Part shown: positions 1 through 6,483 of the stretch, piece by piece
Layout: every line of letters begins with the position of its first letter
Position numbering within the stretch: position 1 is the first letter of the stretch
From: Pseudopedobacter sp043763845
GTDB taxonomy: Bacteria > Bacteroidota > Bacteroidia > Sphingobacteriales > Sphingobacteriaceae
Length of the DNA stretch: 8,072 bases
Direction of reading: 5' to 3'
NCBI GenBank assembly: GCA_043763845.1
Contig: JAYULE010000162.1
Span: 1 to 8,072, forward strand
Program-made: the position numbers and the translations under genes
The notes under the pieces: model-generated
The model's database searches: none
What the model was told of the DNA's origin: nothing
Seen by the model: the letters and a program-made list of their open reading frames with translations, nothing else

Positions 1-12
1 AATTTTAATAGT

Positions 13-564
13 ATGCAAGAAACTGAAAACCCATGGCAAATTTTAAGTAGTGAACTTAGGTACGATAACCCTTGGATTAGCCTTACCCAACATAAGGTTA
101 TAAACCCAAATGGCGGTCAAGGTATTTACGGACAAGTACATTTTAAAAATTATGCTATTGGGATTGTTGCATTAGATAACAAAAATAATATTTATTTGGT
201 TGGGCAATATCGCTTCCCAATAAACCTTTACAGTTGGGAATTACCAGAAGGTGGTGGGGCTTTGGGTGTAGAACCCTTGCTTTCGGCAAAGCGAGAATTG
301 TTAGAGGAAACAGGCTTAGTGGCAAACGAATGGAAAGAATTGTTTAGAATGCACTTATCAAACTCGGTAAGCGATGAGTTAAGCATTGTTTACCTTGCCA
401 AAGATTTACAACAATTTGAGGCACAACCCGAGGATACCGAACAATTGCAAATTAAAAAAATACCTTTTAAAGAAGCTTACCAGATGGTAATTGAAGGTAA
501 AATAACCGACTCGATAACTATTGCTGCCATTTTAAGGGTAAAATTGCTAGCTTTAGGGTTTTAA
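13..564 (+). CDS. Nudix hydrolase, ADP-ribose pyrophosphatase-like
   Basis: A 183-residue protein of the Nudix family, closest in layout to the ADP-ribose/nucleoside-diphosphate-sugar pyrophosphatases, which cleave such substrates into two phosphorylated products using Mg2+. An N-terminal beta region (about 10-45) precedes the Nudix fold. The Nudix box lies at about 80-102 and keeps its metal-binding core RELLEETGL (R94, E95, E98, E99, G101). The segment SWELPEGG (74-81) just before it is typical of the ADP-ribose pyrophosphatase subgroup. One departure: the first Glu of the strict GX5EX7RE spacing is Val86, with Glu87 next to it; that Glu is not one of the core catalytic residues. Length is normal for the family. 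The reading frame stays open through the 12 bases before this ATG, so a start outside the window cannot be excluded. The acyltransferase gene follows after 10 bases, suggesting co-transcription. The family is clear; the exact substrate is not. Confidence 0.9.
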   Translation: MQETENPWQILSSELRYDNPWISLTQHKVINPNGGQGIYGQVHFKNYAIGIVALDNKNNIYLVGQYRFPINLYSWELPEGGGALGVEPLLSAKRELLEETGLVANEWKELFRMHLSNSVSDELSIVYLAKDLQQFEAQPEDTEQLQIKKIPFKEAYQMVIEGKITDSITIAAILRVKLLALGF

Positions 565-574
565 ACAATAAACA

Positions 575-1312
575 ATGCGTTGCTTTTTAGGATACTTCTT
601 ATCGCCAATACACCACTTAATTTTTTTATTAACACTTTGCATTTTTCAACCTATACAATGGTTTTGTTTCAAATTTTTTGGTTATACCGCACATAAAAAA
701 GCTGTTGATTTGCTTAACTTTTTTTTAGTAGCCACTTATTATATTTTAGGGTTAAAGGTTAGCTATTATAAAAACGCTGCTTTACCTTTAGGCAAAACCA
801 TTATTTTTATTGCTAACCACCAAAGTATGTACGATGTACCTGCACTTATTTGGTTTTTAAGAAAATATCACGTTAAGTTTATATCTAAAATAGAGTTAAC
901 TAAAAATATTCCCTCTATATCTTTTAATCTAAACCATGGTGGAGGTGCAAATATTAACCGAAAAGATGCTCGCCAAGCCATTACAGAAATTTTAAAATTT
1001 GGGCAACGTATGAAAGATAATAATTGGGGCGCAGTAATTTTTCCAGAAGGTACACGCTCTAAAACTGGGGTGTTAAAAGATTTTCAAGTGGGTGGTGTGG
1101 CCACATTATTAAAAAAAGTACCAAATGCTATAATAGTACCTATTGCAATAAACAATTCGTATAAAGTAGTATCAAATAGTACATTTTGGTTGTTGCCTGG
1201 CTATCATTTAAAATTTAAAGTTTTAGATGAAATTAGTAACCACAATAAAACTGTTGAAAATATACTTGCCGAAGCTAAAGAGGCAATTGCAAAAAATATA
1301 AACCAAATTTAG
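575..1312 (+). CDS. plsC: 1-acyl-sn-glycerol-3-phosphate acyltransferase (PlsC family)
   Basis: A 245-residue membrane-associated acyltransferase that should transfer an acyl chain to the sn-2 position of lysophosphatidic acid, giving phosphatidic acid for phospholipid synthesis. All four family blocks are visible: the catalytic NHQSMYD (H82 and D87, the HX4D motif), the GANINR block (124-129), the substrate-binding FPEGTRS (156-162) and VPIAI (188-192). Hydrophobic stretches at about 4-35 and 46-60 should anchor it to the inner membrane. The length matches bacterial PlsC. An in-frame TAA at 569-571, two codons upstream, makes this ATG the first possible start; no clear Shine-Dalgarno is seen. 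It follows the Nudix gene by 10 bases and probably shares its transcript. Related acyltransferases acting on other lysophospholipids cannot be excluded, since genomes often carry several paralogues. Confidence 0.92.
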   Translation: MRCFLGYFLSPIHHLIFLLTLCIFQPIQWFCFKFFGYTAHKKAVDLLNFFLVATYYILGLKVSYYKNAALPLGKTIIFIANHQSMYDVPALIWFLRKYHVKFISKIELTKNIPSISFNLNHGGGANINRKDARQAITEILKFGQRMKDNNWGAVIFPEGTRSKTGVLKDFQVGGVATLLKKVPNAIIVPIAINNSYKVVSNSTFWLLPGYHLKFKVLDEISNHNKTVENILAEAKEAIAKNINQI

Positions 1313-1395
1313 GTAAAATTAAATAATGCAAAATTCTTGAAAACCTAATCATCTAAATTTTACTTTAAAACAAAGATTACTGTTAGAGATTATTG

Positions 1396-2007
1396 TTATT
1401 GCATTAATTTTTTTAGTAACGTTTTAGATTCTGTTTCAAAAATCTCATTTGATACCTCGCCATTAAGCCTTTTAATTTCTAAATCAATGGTATTTATAGT
1501 AAAGTTTAATTGTTGGCGATATTCAATTAAATCTTCATCTAGCTTTTTTTTGTTTTTAATTTTATTGTCTTCTTTTAACAATTCAACATCAAACAATAGA
1601 TTTTCTCTTATTAAATTAAATTTTTCTAAACTAAGCGGGTGGCTTATTTCAGATATCAACTCTGATCGTAAAGTTTGACTATAAAACGGGGGCAATTCTA
1701 AATTAAAAAATTTTTGGTGCTCTTTTATGGGTACAGAGTCGGATAAAAGATCAATAGTTTTTGCTCGGTTTATTAGCCATTCAATTTCTTCTCTGCTAGC
1801 TTGGTAAACTTTTACAGTTCGGTTTTGCTTGTCGTTAAGCGATGCTAAATTATTAAAGTATAAACCCACAATTATACCAACAAACGTACCTAGCAAAGAA
1901 ACTATATACCCGAAAATATCAGGATTTTTTTCTCTAAAACTAGAAGTCCATCCTAAAAATAAAAATATTGGCAAAAAACAAATGGTAGCTACAAACCACA
2001 ATGGCAT
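1396..2007 (-). CDS. Unrecognised two-segment membrane protein with coiled-coil tail
   Basis: I do not recognise this 203-residue protein. Two hydrophobic segments are plain, at about 3-20 and 32-51, the second rich in glycine (GTFVGIIVGLYF, 40-51). They are followed by a soluble, charged region. Residues 125-203 are rich in Lys, Glu, Leu and Ile with heptad-like spacing and are probably a long helix or coiled coil. No catalytic motif, cysteine pair or lipobox is visible. The loop FREKNPD between the segments is charged, and the likely topology puts both termini on the same side. The gene lies 103 bases downstream of lepB on the same strand and converges with plsC, so it may be read from lepB or from its own promoter; a 17-base palindrome sits in that gap. 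The ATG is the only start between an in-frame stop (2029-2031) and the first membrane segment. It appears real because of its coherent membrane and coiled-coil architecture. Function unknown. Confidence 0.75.
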   Translation of the reverse strand: MPLWFVATICFLPIFLFLGWTSSFREKNPDIFGYIVSLLGTFVGIIVGLYFNNLASLNDKQNRTVKVYQASREEIEWLINRAKTIDLLSDSVPIKEHQKFFNLELPPFYSQTLRSELISEISHPLSLEKFNLIRENLLFDVELLKEDNKIKNKKKLDEDLIEYRQQLNFTINTIDLEIKRLNGEVSNEIFETESKTLLKKLMQ

Positions 2008-2034
2008 AAAAAAGATATTTTTATTAAGTTAAAT

Positions 2035-2051
2035 ATTAAAATGATTTTAAT
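2035..2051. repeat. AT-rich perfect palindrome upstream of the membrane-protein gene
   Basis: The arms ATTAAAAT (2035-2042) and ATTTTAAT (2044-2051) are exact reverse complements around one central base. The palindrome lies 28 bases upstream of the ATG of the minus-strand membrane-protein gene, a position suited to an operator. It contains no G or C in the arms, so chance occurrence in this AT-rich DNA is a real alternative. No TAnnTTTG promoter element was found in the same gap. Confidence 0.35.
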
Positions 2052-2056
2052 TATTA

Positions 2057-2068
2057 TTTGTTTGTTTG
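2057..2068. repeat. Short tandem repeat, three copies of TTTG
   Basis: Three exact tandem copies of the tetramer TTTG lie in the gap between lepB and the membrane-protein gene. The tract is short but of a type that can vary in copy number, and it sits in the probable 5' leader or promoter of the downstream minus-strand gene. No function can be assigned. Confidence 0.5.
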
Positions 2069-2110
2069 TTATATGAACTTATATAAAAAAATGTTGCCCA
2101 CAAACTTTAA

Positions 2111-3214
2111 TTAATTTATACCTCTAAACAATCTGCTCCAGCGTATTTTATTAAACAATGATGCTTTATCATCTAAGCTCATCCAAACAAAAAGAGCTTT
2201 ACCAACAATATGATTTTCGGGTACAAAACCCCAATATCTAGAATCGGCACTATTGTGGCGGTTATCTCCCATCATCCAATAATAATCACTTTTAAAAGTG
2301 TAAGTATTTATTTTTGTGCCATTTATTACCACATCATTACCTTGTATTTCTAGTTTGTTTCCTTCGTAAACTTCAATTGCTCGGCGGTAAACAGGTAAAC
2401 TTAAGCTATCCAATTTAATTGTAAAACCTTTTTTTGGTATAATTATTGGCCCATAATTATCTCGGCTCCATTTATGGTTAACATCGCCAGGGAAAATACC
2501 TTGCTCTTGCGAATTTTTTTCACTTAAATAAGGTACAATTTGTTTTATTGTGGTAAACTGTTTCAGTTTTTCAACCTCGGCTTTTGGCATATTAAAAACG
2601 TACTGATTTGCCGATACTTGGTTGATATCTGCTTTTAAATCTTTCATTGCCATTGGATTAAAATCGGTACCATCAGTAGTTACCACGTATTCTGTTTGGC
2701 TCATGGGTGGTTGCTCGGCAGGTTTGCCATCAATAAAAACTTGGCCATCTATTACGCTTAAAGTATCGCCAGCAATGCCCATACAGCGTTTAATATAGTT
2801 TTCTCGTTTATCAATTGGGCGGCTAAGTGGTTCATCGGCATCCATAGGGTAGTTAAAAACTACTACATCGTAACGTTCTACATTTCCTAATCCCGGTAAA
2901 CGGTAATAAGGTAATTGTATGCCATCCCAATAGGCTTTGGTGCCAATTAAAGGCATTGTATGGTGTGCAAACGGAAATGCAATTGGGGTAATAGGTGTGC
3001 GAGGGCCATAATTTACTTTGCTCACAAACAAAAAATCGCCTACTAATAATGTGCGCTCCATTGAGCCAGTTGGTATTACGTAAGCTTCTATAAATAAACC
3101 TCTTATAATTGTAGCGGCTACAACTGCAAATATTATGGCATCAAACCATTCTTTACCTGCACTTTTTTTTTCAACTTCTTTTTTTTCGTTTTTTTTCCAA
3201 AATTTAAGGTTCAT
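2111..3214 (-). CDS. lepB: Signal peptidase I
   Basis: A 367-residue type I signal peptidase, the membrane serine protease (Ser/Lys dyad) that removes signal peptides from exported proteins on the outer face of the inner membrane. A Lys/Glu-rich cytoplasmic start (1-22) leads into one membrane segment (about 24-42). Box B is PTGSMERTL with nucleophile Ser51. Box D is YIKRCMGIAGD with general base Lys142. Box E is GDNRHNSADSRYWG (316-329). The spacing between boxes B and D is longer than in E. coli, as is usual for Bacteroidota LepB, and the region between D and E (about 150-310) is also large and forms the non-catalytic cap. The gene is last in the five-gene cluster, 17 bases after dapB. The first 20 codons contain three A homopolymers of 9, 8 and 8 on the coding strand, encoding Lys pairs. 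The reading frame and all catalytic residues are intact. Confidence 0.96.
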   Translation of the reverse strand: MNLKFWKKNEKKEVEKKSAGKEWFDAIIFAVVAATIIRGLFIEAYVIPTGSMERTLLVGDFLFVSKVNYGPRTPITPIAFPFAHHTMPLIGTKAYWDGIQLPYYRLPGLGNVERYDVVVFNYPMDADEPLSRPIDKRENYIKRCMGIAGDTLSVIDGQVFIDGKPAEQPPMSQTEYVVTTDGTDFNPMAMKDLKADINQVSANQYVFNMPKAEVEKLKQFTTIKQIVPYLSEKNSQEQGIFPGDVNHKWSRDNYGPIIIPKKGFTIKLDSLSLPVYRRAIEVYEGNKLEIQGNDVVINGTKINTYTFKSDYYWMMGDNRHNSADSRYWGFVPENHIVGKALFVWMSLDDKASLFNKIRWSRLFRGIN

Positions 3215-3231
3215 CCTGTTTTTATAAATTT

Positions 3232-3978
3232 TTAAGCATTAAAATTATACATATCCTTTACAGAGAAAAACCCTGTTTTATTATTTAGCCACTCGGCGGC
3301 AACTACGGCACCTAGTGCAAAACCTTGGCGGCCGTGGGCAATGTGTTTTAGTTCTATCCTATCTTCGTCCGAGTCGTAAATTACCGAATGTGTACCGGGT
3401 ACTTCGCCTTGTCGGTACGATTCTATTATAAGATGCTCGGGACTGTTAATTGTTACATTATTTTCGTCGGCATTTACTGAAAGCCATTCTTTTTTTGCTT
3501 TAAACTCGTCTAATACGTCTTCTGCTAATGTTATAGCAGTTCCACTAGGGGCATCTAATTTATGTATGTGGTGAATTTCTTCTAGTTCAACATCGTAATG
3601 GTTGGCAAATTGGTTCATCATTTTTGCTGCCATTTTATTAATTTGAAAAAATATATTTACACCAATACTAAAATTTGAGCCATACATTAATGCCGAATTT
3701 GCGTTTAAACAATCGTCTTTAATTTTTTGTAAACTGCCATACCAACCTGTTGTACCTACAATTATAGGTACTTTTGCCGTCAAGCATAATTGAATGTTTT
3801 GCAAAACGGTATCGGGTGTACTAAACTCTATGGCAACATCGGCTAGTTGTAAGTTTGCAATTGTAAGCTCGTGGGCGTTATATTGGTCTATTTTTAAAAC
3901 AATTTGATGGTCTCGGTCTAGGGCTATGGTTTCTATCATTTTACCCATTTTGCCATAACCTAGTAAAGCAATTTTCAT
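3232..3978 (-). CDS. dapB: 4-hydroxy-tetrahydrodipicolinate reductase
   Basis: A 248-residue cytoplasmic enzyme that reduces the DapA product with NAD(P)H to tetrahydrodipicolinate, in the pathway to meso-diaminopimelate (peptidoglycan) and lysine. The nucleotide-binding loop GYGKMG is at 7-12 at the extreme N-terminus. FSTP (52-55) and GTTGW (75-79) are the usual cofactor-contact segments. The catalytic block EIHHIHKLDAPSGTA (134-148) holds His136/His137, the acid Lys140 and the substrate-binding SGT (145-147). The C-terminal part returns to the Rossmann fold with HGRQGFALGA. Length is slightly below the E. coli enzyme but normal for Bacteroidota. The ATG overlaps the stop codon of the DUF5683 gene (ATGA, 3978-3975), so translation of the two is probably coupled. 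No key residue is missing. Confidence 0.96.
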   Translation of the reverse strand: MKIALLGYGKMGKMIETIALDRDHQIVLKIDQYNAHELTIANLQLADVAIEFSTPDTVLQNIQLCLTAKVPIIVGTTGWYGSLQKIKDDCLNANSALMYGSNFSIGVNIFFQINKMAAKMMNQFANHYDVELEEIHHIHKLDAPSGTAITLAEDVLDEFKAKKEWLSVNADENNVTINSPEHLIIESYRQGEVPGTHSVIYDSDEDRIELKHIAHGRQGFALGAVVAAEWLNNKTGFFSVKDMYNFNA

Positions 3979-4583
3979 AAACGAACGGTTAATTTTAACA
4001 TTGGTATTGGTGTGCCGTAACTACCGGCAAGCGAAGGTACATAAATTGATGGCTTTATGTTAAACGAAAGATTTTCATCTACATTAAAACGGGCTAAACG
4101 AGCATCAACATAAGCATCAATTGCCACAATGCCGTAAAAAAGCAGCCCTCCTAAAATTGATAAATCTCGATTACGGCGGTAAAAATCTTTTGCTTGTACA
4201 AGTTGCTCGTTTCTAATTTGGATAGGAAATTCCGGATCTTGAGTTTTATTAGGATTGTTTGCCCTAAACTGTAATTCGGTAAGAGTTTGTTGGTATAGTT
4301 GATTATTAAAATTAAATACTAAAACAATGCCTACAAAACCTGCGGGTACCAAAGGCACTTTCCACCATTTTCCGTTTTTATATTGGCCTAAACCTGGTAA
4401 CATAAACGACCTATAAACTGCCTGTTTAGGCGTTTGCAAATTGCTGGTGTCGTTTGGTAACCTGTATTTACTGAGTCTAAAGCCAGTTTTTTTTGTTTTT
4501 AAGGCGAGCGAATCTTTTTTTTGTGCCAATGCAACACAAACTAAAGAAAATGTTATAACTATAAGCAAGCTTAACTTTTTCAT
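3975..4583 (-). CDS. DUF5683 family exported/membrane protein
   Basis: A 202-residue protein of unknown function that I assign to DUF5683 from sequence style and from its fixed place between parB and dapB in Bacteroidota. It starts with a signal peptide (about 1-20, probable cleavage after ALA, before Gln21). Next comes the family signature: R58 SFMLPGLGQYKNGKWWKVP (59-77), running into a hydrophobic segment (76-92). A second hydrophobic segment, at about 141-158, ends in AIDAYVDARLARF (154-166). The tail is predicted beta and ends LKLTVRL. This pattern fits a protein in or near the envelope, either with two membrane segments or anchored to the periplasmic side. It starts one base after the parB stop and overlaps dapB by four bases, so it is tightly coupled to both. 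No enzymatic motif is visible, and a role in partition or cell-wall synthesis is only suggested by its neighbours. Confidence 0.85.
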   Translation of the reverse strand: MKKLSLLIVITFSLVCVALAQKKDSLALKTKKTGFRLSKYRLPNDTSNLQTPKQAVYRSFMLPGLGQYKNGKWWKVPLVPAGFVGIVLVFNFNNQLYQQTLTELQFRANNPNKTQDPEFPIQIRNEQLVQAKDFYRRNRDLSILGGLLFYGIVAIDAYVDARLARFNVDENLSFNIKPSIYVPSLAGSYGTPIPMLKLTVRL

Positions 4584-4584
4584 T

Positions 4585-5505
4585 CTACCAATCCAGCATT
4601 TCTAAAATACGCGTTAAATCATCATTAGACAAAAACGGAATTTCTATACTTCCTTTTCCGTTGCTTTGCACTTTCATTTTAATGCGAGTTGAGAATTTTG
4701 ATGATAAATCGTCTTCTATTTTTTGGTATTGAAACGAAATACTATCGTCTTTCTTACTTTTAACGGCATCTTGTTCGCTAGGTTTTGCTAACCTTACCAG
4801 TTCTTCTACTTTACGTACCGATAAATCTTTATCAATAATTTGTTTGTGGATATAAAGTTGGGTGGCTAAATCATCAACACTTATTAAAGCCCTTGCATGG
4901 CCCATAGATATTTTACTATCTCTAATAGATGCTTGTATAGCTGGCGGCAATTTTAGCAAGCGCAAATAATTGGTAACGGTACTACGGTTTTTTGAAACTC
5001 TTTGACCTAACTCTTCTTGTTTAAGGCTACATTCATCAATCATCCGTTGAAAACTTAGGGCAACTTCAATTGCGTTTAGGTTTTCGCGTTGTATGTTTTC
5101 TATCAACGCCATTTCCAACATTTGCTGGTCGTTGGCGGTACGTACGTAAGCAGCAATATCGGTTAAACCTACAAGTTTAGAGGCTCTTAACCTGCGTTCG
5201 CCACTTATAAGTTGGTAGCTGTTATGGCCAAATTGGCGAACGGTGATGGGCTGTATTAAACCTTGAGTTTTAATAGATTCGGCTAGTTCGCTTAACATTT
5301 CTTCGTTAAACTCGAACCTTGGTTGAAACGGATTTACCTGAATTTCGCTTATTTTAATGTGGCTTATACTGCCTAAAGCTGCCGATGGATTATCGGAAAC
5401 TGCAAAACCCTCTCGGCCGGCATTTCGGTTGGGCATTGCCTCGTCCGAATCGTTTAACAACGCACTTAATCCTCGGCCTAAGCCAAATTTTCTTTCCTTA
5501 CTCAT
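4585..5505 (-). CDS. parB: Chromosome partitioning protein ParB
   Basis: A 306-residue ParB/Spo0J protein that binds centromere-like parS sites, spreads as a CTP-dependent DNA clamp and stimulates ParA. The N-terminus carries GLGRGLSALL (8-17), the conserved short segment that contacts ParA. The CTP-binding domain spans about 50-145, with the arginine-rich GERRLRAS (102-109) and ENIQREN (136-142). A helix-turn-helix for parS recognition covers about 163-184 (EELGQRVSKNRSTVTNYL). A linker of about 65 residues leads to a C-terminal dimerisation domain (about 258-306) ending in LDW. Length and domain order are standard. The gene starts 12 bases after parA and its stop is one base before the DUF5683 start. 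No parS-like CACGTG palindrome occurs in the window, so the target sites lie elsewhere. Confidence 0.95.
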   Translation of the reverse strand: MSKERKFGLGRGLSALLNDSDEAMPNRNAGREGFAVSDNPSAALGSISHIKISEIQVNPFQPRFEFNEEMLSELAESIKTQGLIQPITVRQFGHNSYQLISGERRLRASKLVGLTDIAAYVRTANDQQMLEMALIENIQRENLNAIEVALSFQRMIDECSLKQEELGQRVSKNRSTVTNYLRLLKLPPAIQASIRDSKISMGHARALISVDDLATQLYIHKQIIDKDLSVRKVEELVRLAKPSEQDAVKSKKDDSISFQYQKIEDDLSSKFSTRIKMKVQSNGKGSIEIPFLSNDDLTRILEMLDW

Positions 5506-5517
5506 TTATTTTGTAAG

Positions 5518-6309
5518 CTAATTTATAGCCGCAATTTGTTTGGTTAAACCGTTTTTTTTAATAATTTCACGTCCTAAGTTTAAGTAATTTATAGCACCTT
5601 TACTATTTGCATCATGCATAATTACCGATATACCAAAGCTTGGGGCTTCGCTTAAACGCGTATTTCGGGCAATTATGGTTTCAAAAACCAGGTTTTCAAA
5701 ATGTGAACGAACTTCTTCAACAACTTGGTTTGATAGGCGCAAACGCACATCGTACATGGTTAATAAAATTCCTTCAATTTGCAACTCGGGGTTTAAGCGA
5801 GTTTGAACAATTTTTATGGTGTTAAGCAATTTACCCAAACCTTCTAACGCAAAATATTCGCACTGTACGGGTATAATTACCGAGTCGGCGGCTGATAATG
5901 CGTTAATAGTTATTAATCCCAAAGATGGCGAACAATCAATAATAATAAAATCGTATTGGTCTTTAATTTTTTCTAAAACGGCTTTCATTTTATACTCTCG
6001 GCCGTGTAAATTTATCATCTCAATTTCGGCACCTACCAAATCAATATGTGCTGGTAGTAAATCTAAATTGGGCGTATCGGTATGTTGTATAGCTTCGCTA
6101 GCATCAACATCGTTTATTATACATTCGTAAATGCTGTTTTTTATGGTGCGAGGATCAAACCCTATACCAGATGTTGAATTTGCTTGCGGATCTGCATCTA
6201 CTATTAAAGTTTTAAACTCTAAAACCGCTAAACTTGCAGCCAAATTTATTGACGTTGTAGTTTTACCTACACCGCCTTTTTGGTTGGCTATTGCTATAAT
6301 TTTACCCAT
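5518..6309 (-). CDS. parA: Chromosome partitioning ATPase ParA (Soj)
   Basis: A 263-residue ParA/Soj ATPase of the deviant Walker A class, which dimerises on ATP, coats the nucleoid and pulls ParB-parS complexes during chromosome segregation. The deviant Walker A motif is KGGVGKTT (11-18) with signature Lys11 and Lys16. The A' motif is VDADPQAN (37-44, Asp40). Walker B is FIIIDCSPSLG (121-131, Asp125). The C-terminal block TRLSEAPSFG and the helix after it, which in this family help bind DNA non-specifically, are present. The short length without an N-terminal DNA-binding extension marks a chromosomal (type Ib-like) ParA. It is the first gene of the minus-strand cluster. A TAnnTTTG element at 6345-6338 upstream gives a plausible promoter with a short leader. 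No Shine-Dalgarno is visible. Confidence 0.96.
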   Translation of the reverse strand: MGKIIAIANQKGGVGKTTTSINLAASLAVLEFKTLIVDADPQANSTSGIGFDPRTIKNSIYECIINDVDASEAIQHTDTPNLDLLPAHIDLVGAEIEMINLHGREYKMKAVLEKIKDQYDFIIIDCSPSLGLITINALSAADSVIIPVQCEYFALEGLGKLLNTIKIVQTRLNPELQIEGILLTMYDVRLRLSNQVVEEVRSHFENLVFETIIARNTRLSEAPSFGISVIMHDANSKGAINYLNLGREIIKKNGLTKQIAAIN

Positions 6310-6337
6310 TTAAACGCGAAGAATATGTTAGTGTAAA

Positions 6338-6345
6338 CAAAATTA
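6338..6345 (-). promoter_or_regulatory. Candidate -7 promoter element for the parA operon
   Basis: Read on the minus strand this is TAATTTTG, an exact match to the Bacteroidota sigma-70 type -7 consensus TAnnTTTG. It lies 28 bases upstream of the parA ATG, which would give a leader of roughly 20-25 bases. A clear -33 TTTG partner is missing; only a weak TTTA-like stretch lies near the right distance. The motif is short and AT-rich, so the call is tentative. Confidence 0.4.
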
Positions 6346-6391
6346 AATTTTAAAATACCCTTAAATATAACCTTAAAACGCATTTAGAGAT

Positions 6392-6399
6392 TATATTTG
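6392..6399 (+). promoter_or_regulatory. Candidate -7 promoter element for the FMN reductase gene
   Basis: TATATTTG matches TAnnTTTG exactly on the plus strand, 84 bases upstream of the flavoprotein ATG. Transcription from here would give a leader of about 75-80 bases, with the inverted repeat at 6413-6433 just after the probable start site. No convincing -33 TTTG was found 19-21 bases upstream. Together with the minus-strand element, it fits a divergent promoter region. Confidence 0.4.
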
Positions 6400-6412
6400 G
6401 CAATTGGCAAGA

Positions 6413-6433
6413 TACATATTTAAACAATATGTA
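6413..6433. repeat. 8-bp inverted repeat with 5-base spacer, possible operator
   Basis: TACATATT (6413-6420) and AATATGTA (6426-6433) are exact reverse complements around a 5-base spacer. The repeat lies in the parA/FMN reductase divergent region, downstream of the candidate plus-strand -7 element, where a bound dimeric regulator could block transcription of the flavoprotein gene. The outer half-sites TACAT/ATGTA recur in the hairpin at 7071-7090. Confidence 0.45.
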
Positions 6434-6483
6434 AATACAAACGTTAAAACGAGTTATAAACATATTTTAAAGATAAAGGTTAA

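Noticed and set aside
1313..1363. Inverted repeat GTAAAATT (1313-1320) / AATTTTAC (1356-1363) between the convergent genes
   Set aside because: The 35-base loop and AT-only pairing make a functional intrinsic terminator unlikely, and no better hairpin was seen in the gap.
1487..2032. Plus-strand open frames of 63 and 67 codons opposite the membrane-protein gene
   Set aside because: They lie antisense to the better-supported minus-strand gene, have low-complexity Ser/Phe or Lys-rich translations and no start signals; they are shadows.
2078..2107. Possible terminator after lepB (minus strand: TTG, loop, CAA, then a T-run of 7)
   Set aside because: Only three base pairs form in the stem; the T-run alone is common in this AT-rich DNA.
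2101..2108. Minus-strand AAAGTTTG as a promoter for the membrane-protein gene
   Set aside because: It misses the first T of TAnnTTTG and has no -33 partner; no exact element was found in the gap.
2780..3080. Extra sequence between LepB boxes B and D as a novel domain insertion
   Set aside because: The longer spacing, including a PFAHHTMP-type stretch, is characteristic of Bacteroidota signal peptidases and not special to this protein.
5640..6313. Three plus-strand open frames opposite parA
   Set aside because: They are antisense to a fully conserved ParA with all motifs intact, and their translations resemble nothing coherent.
4585..6483. Search for a parS site near parA/parB
   Set aside because: No CACGTG-centred palindrome resembling the parS consensus is present; near hits such as CACGTA in lepB lack the second half.
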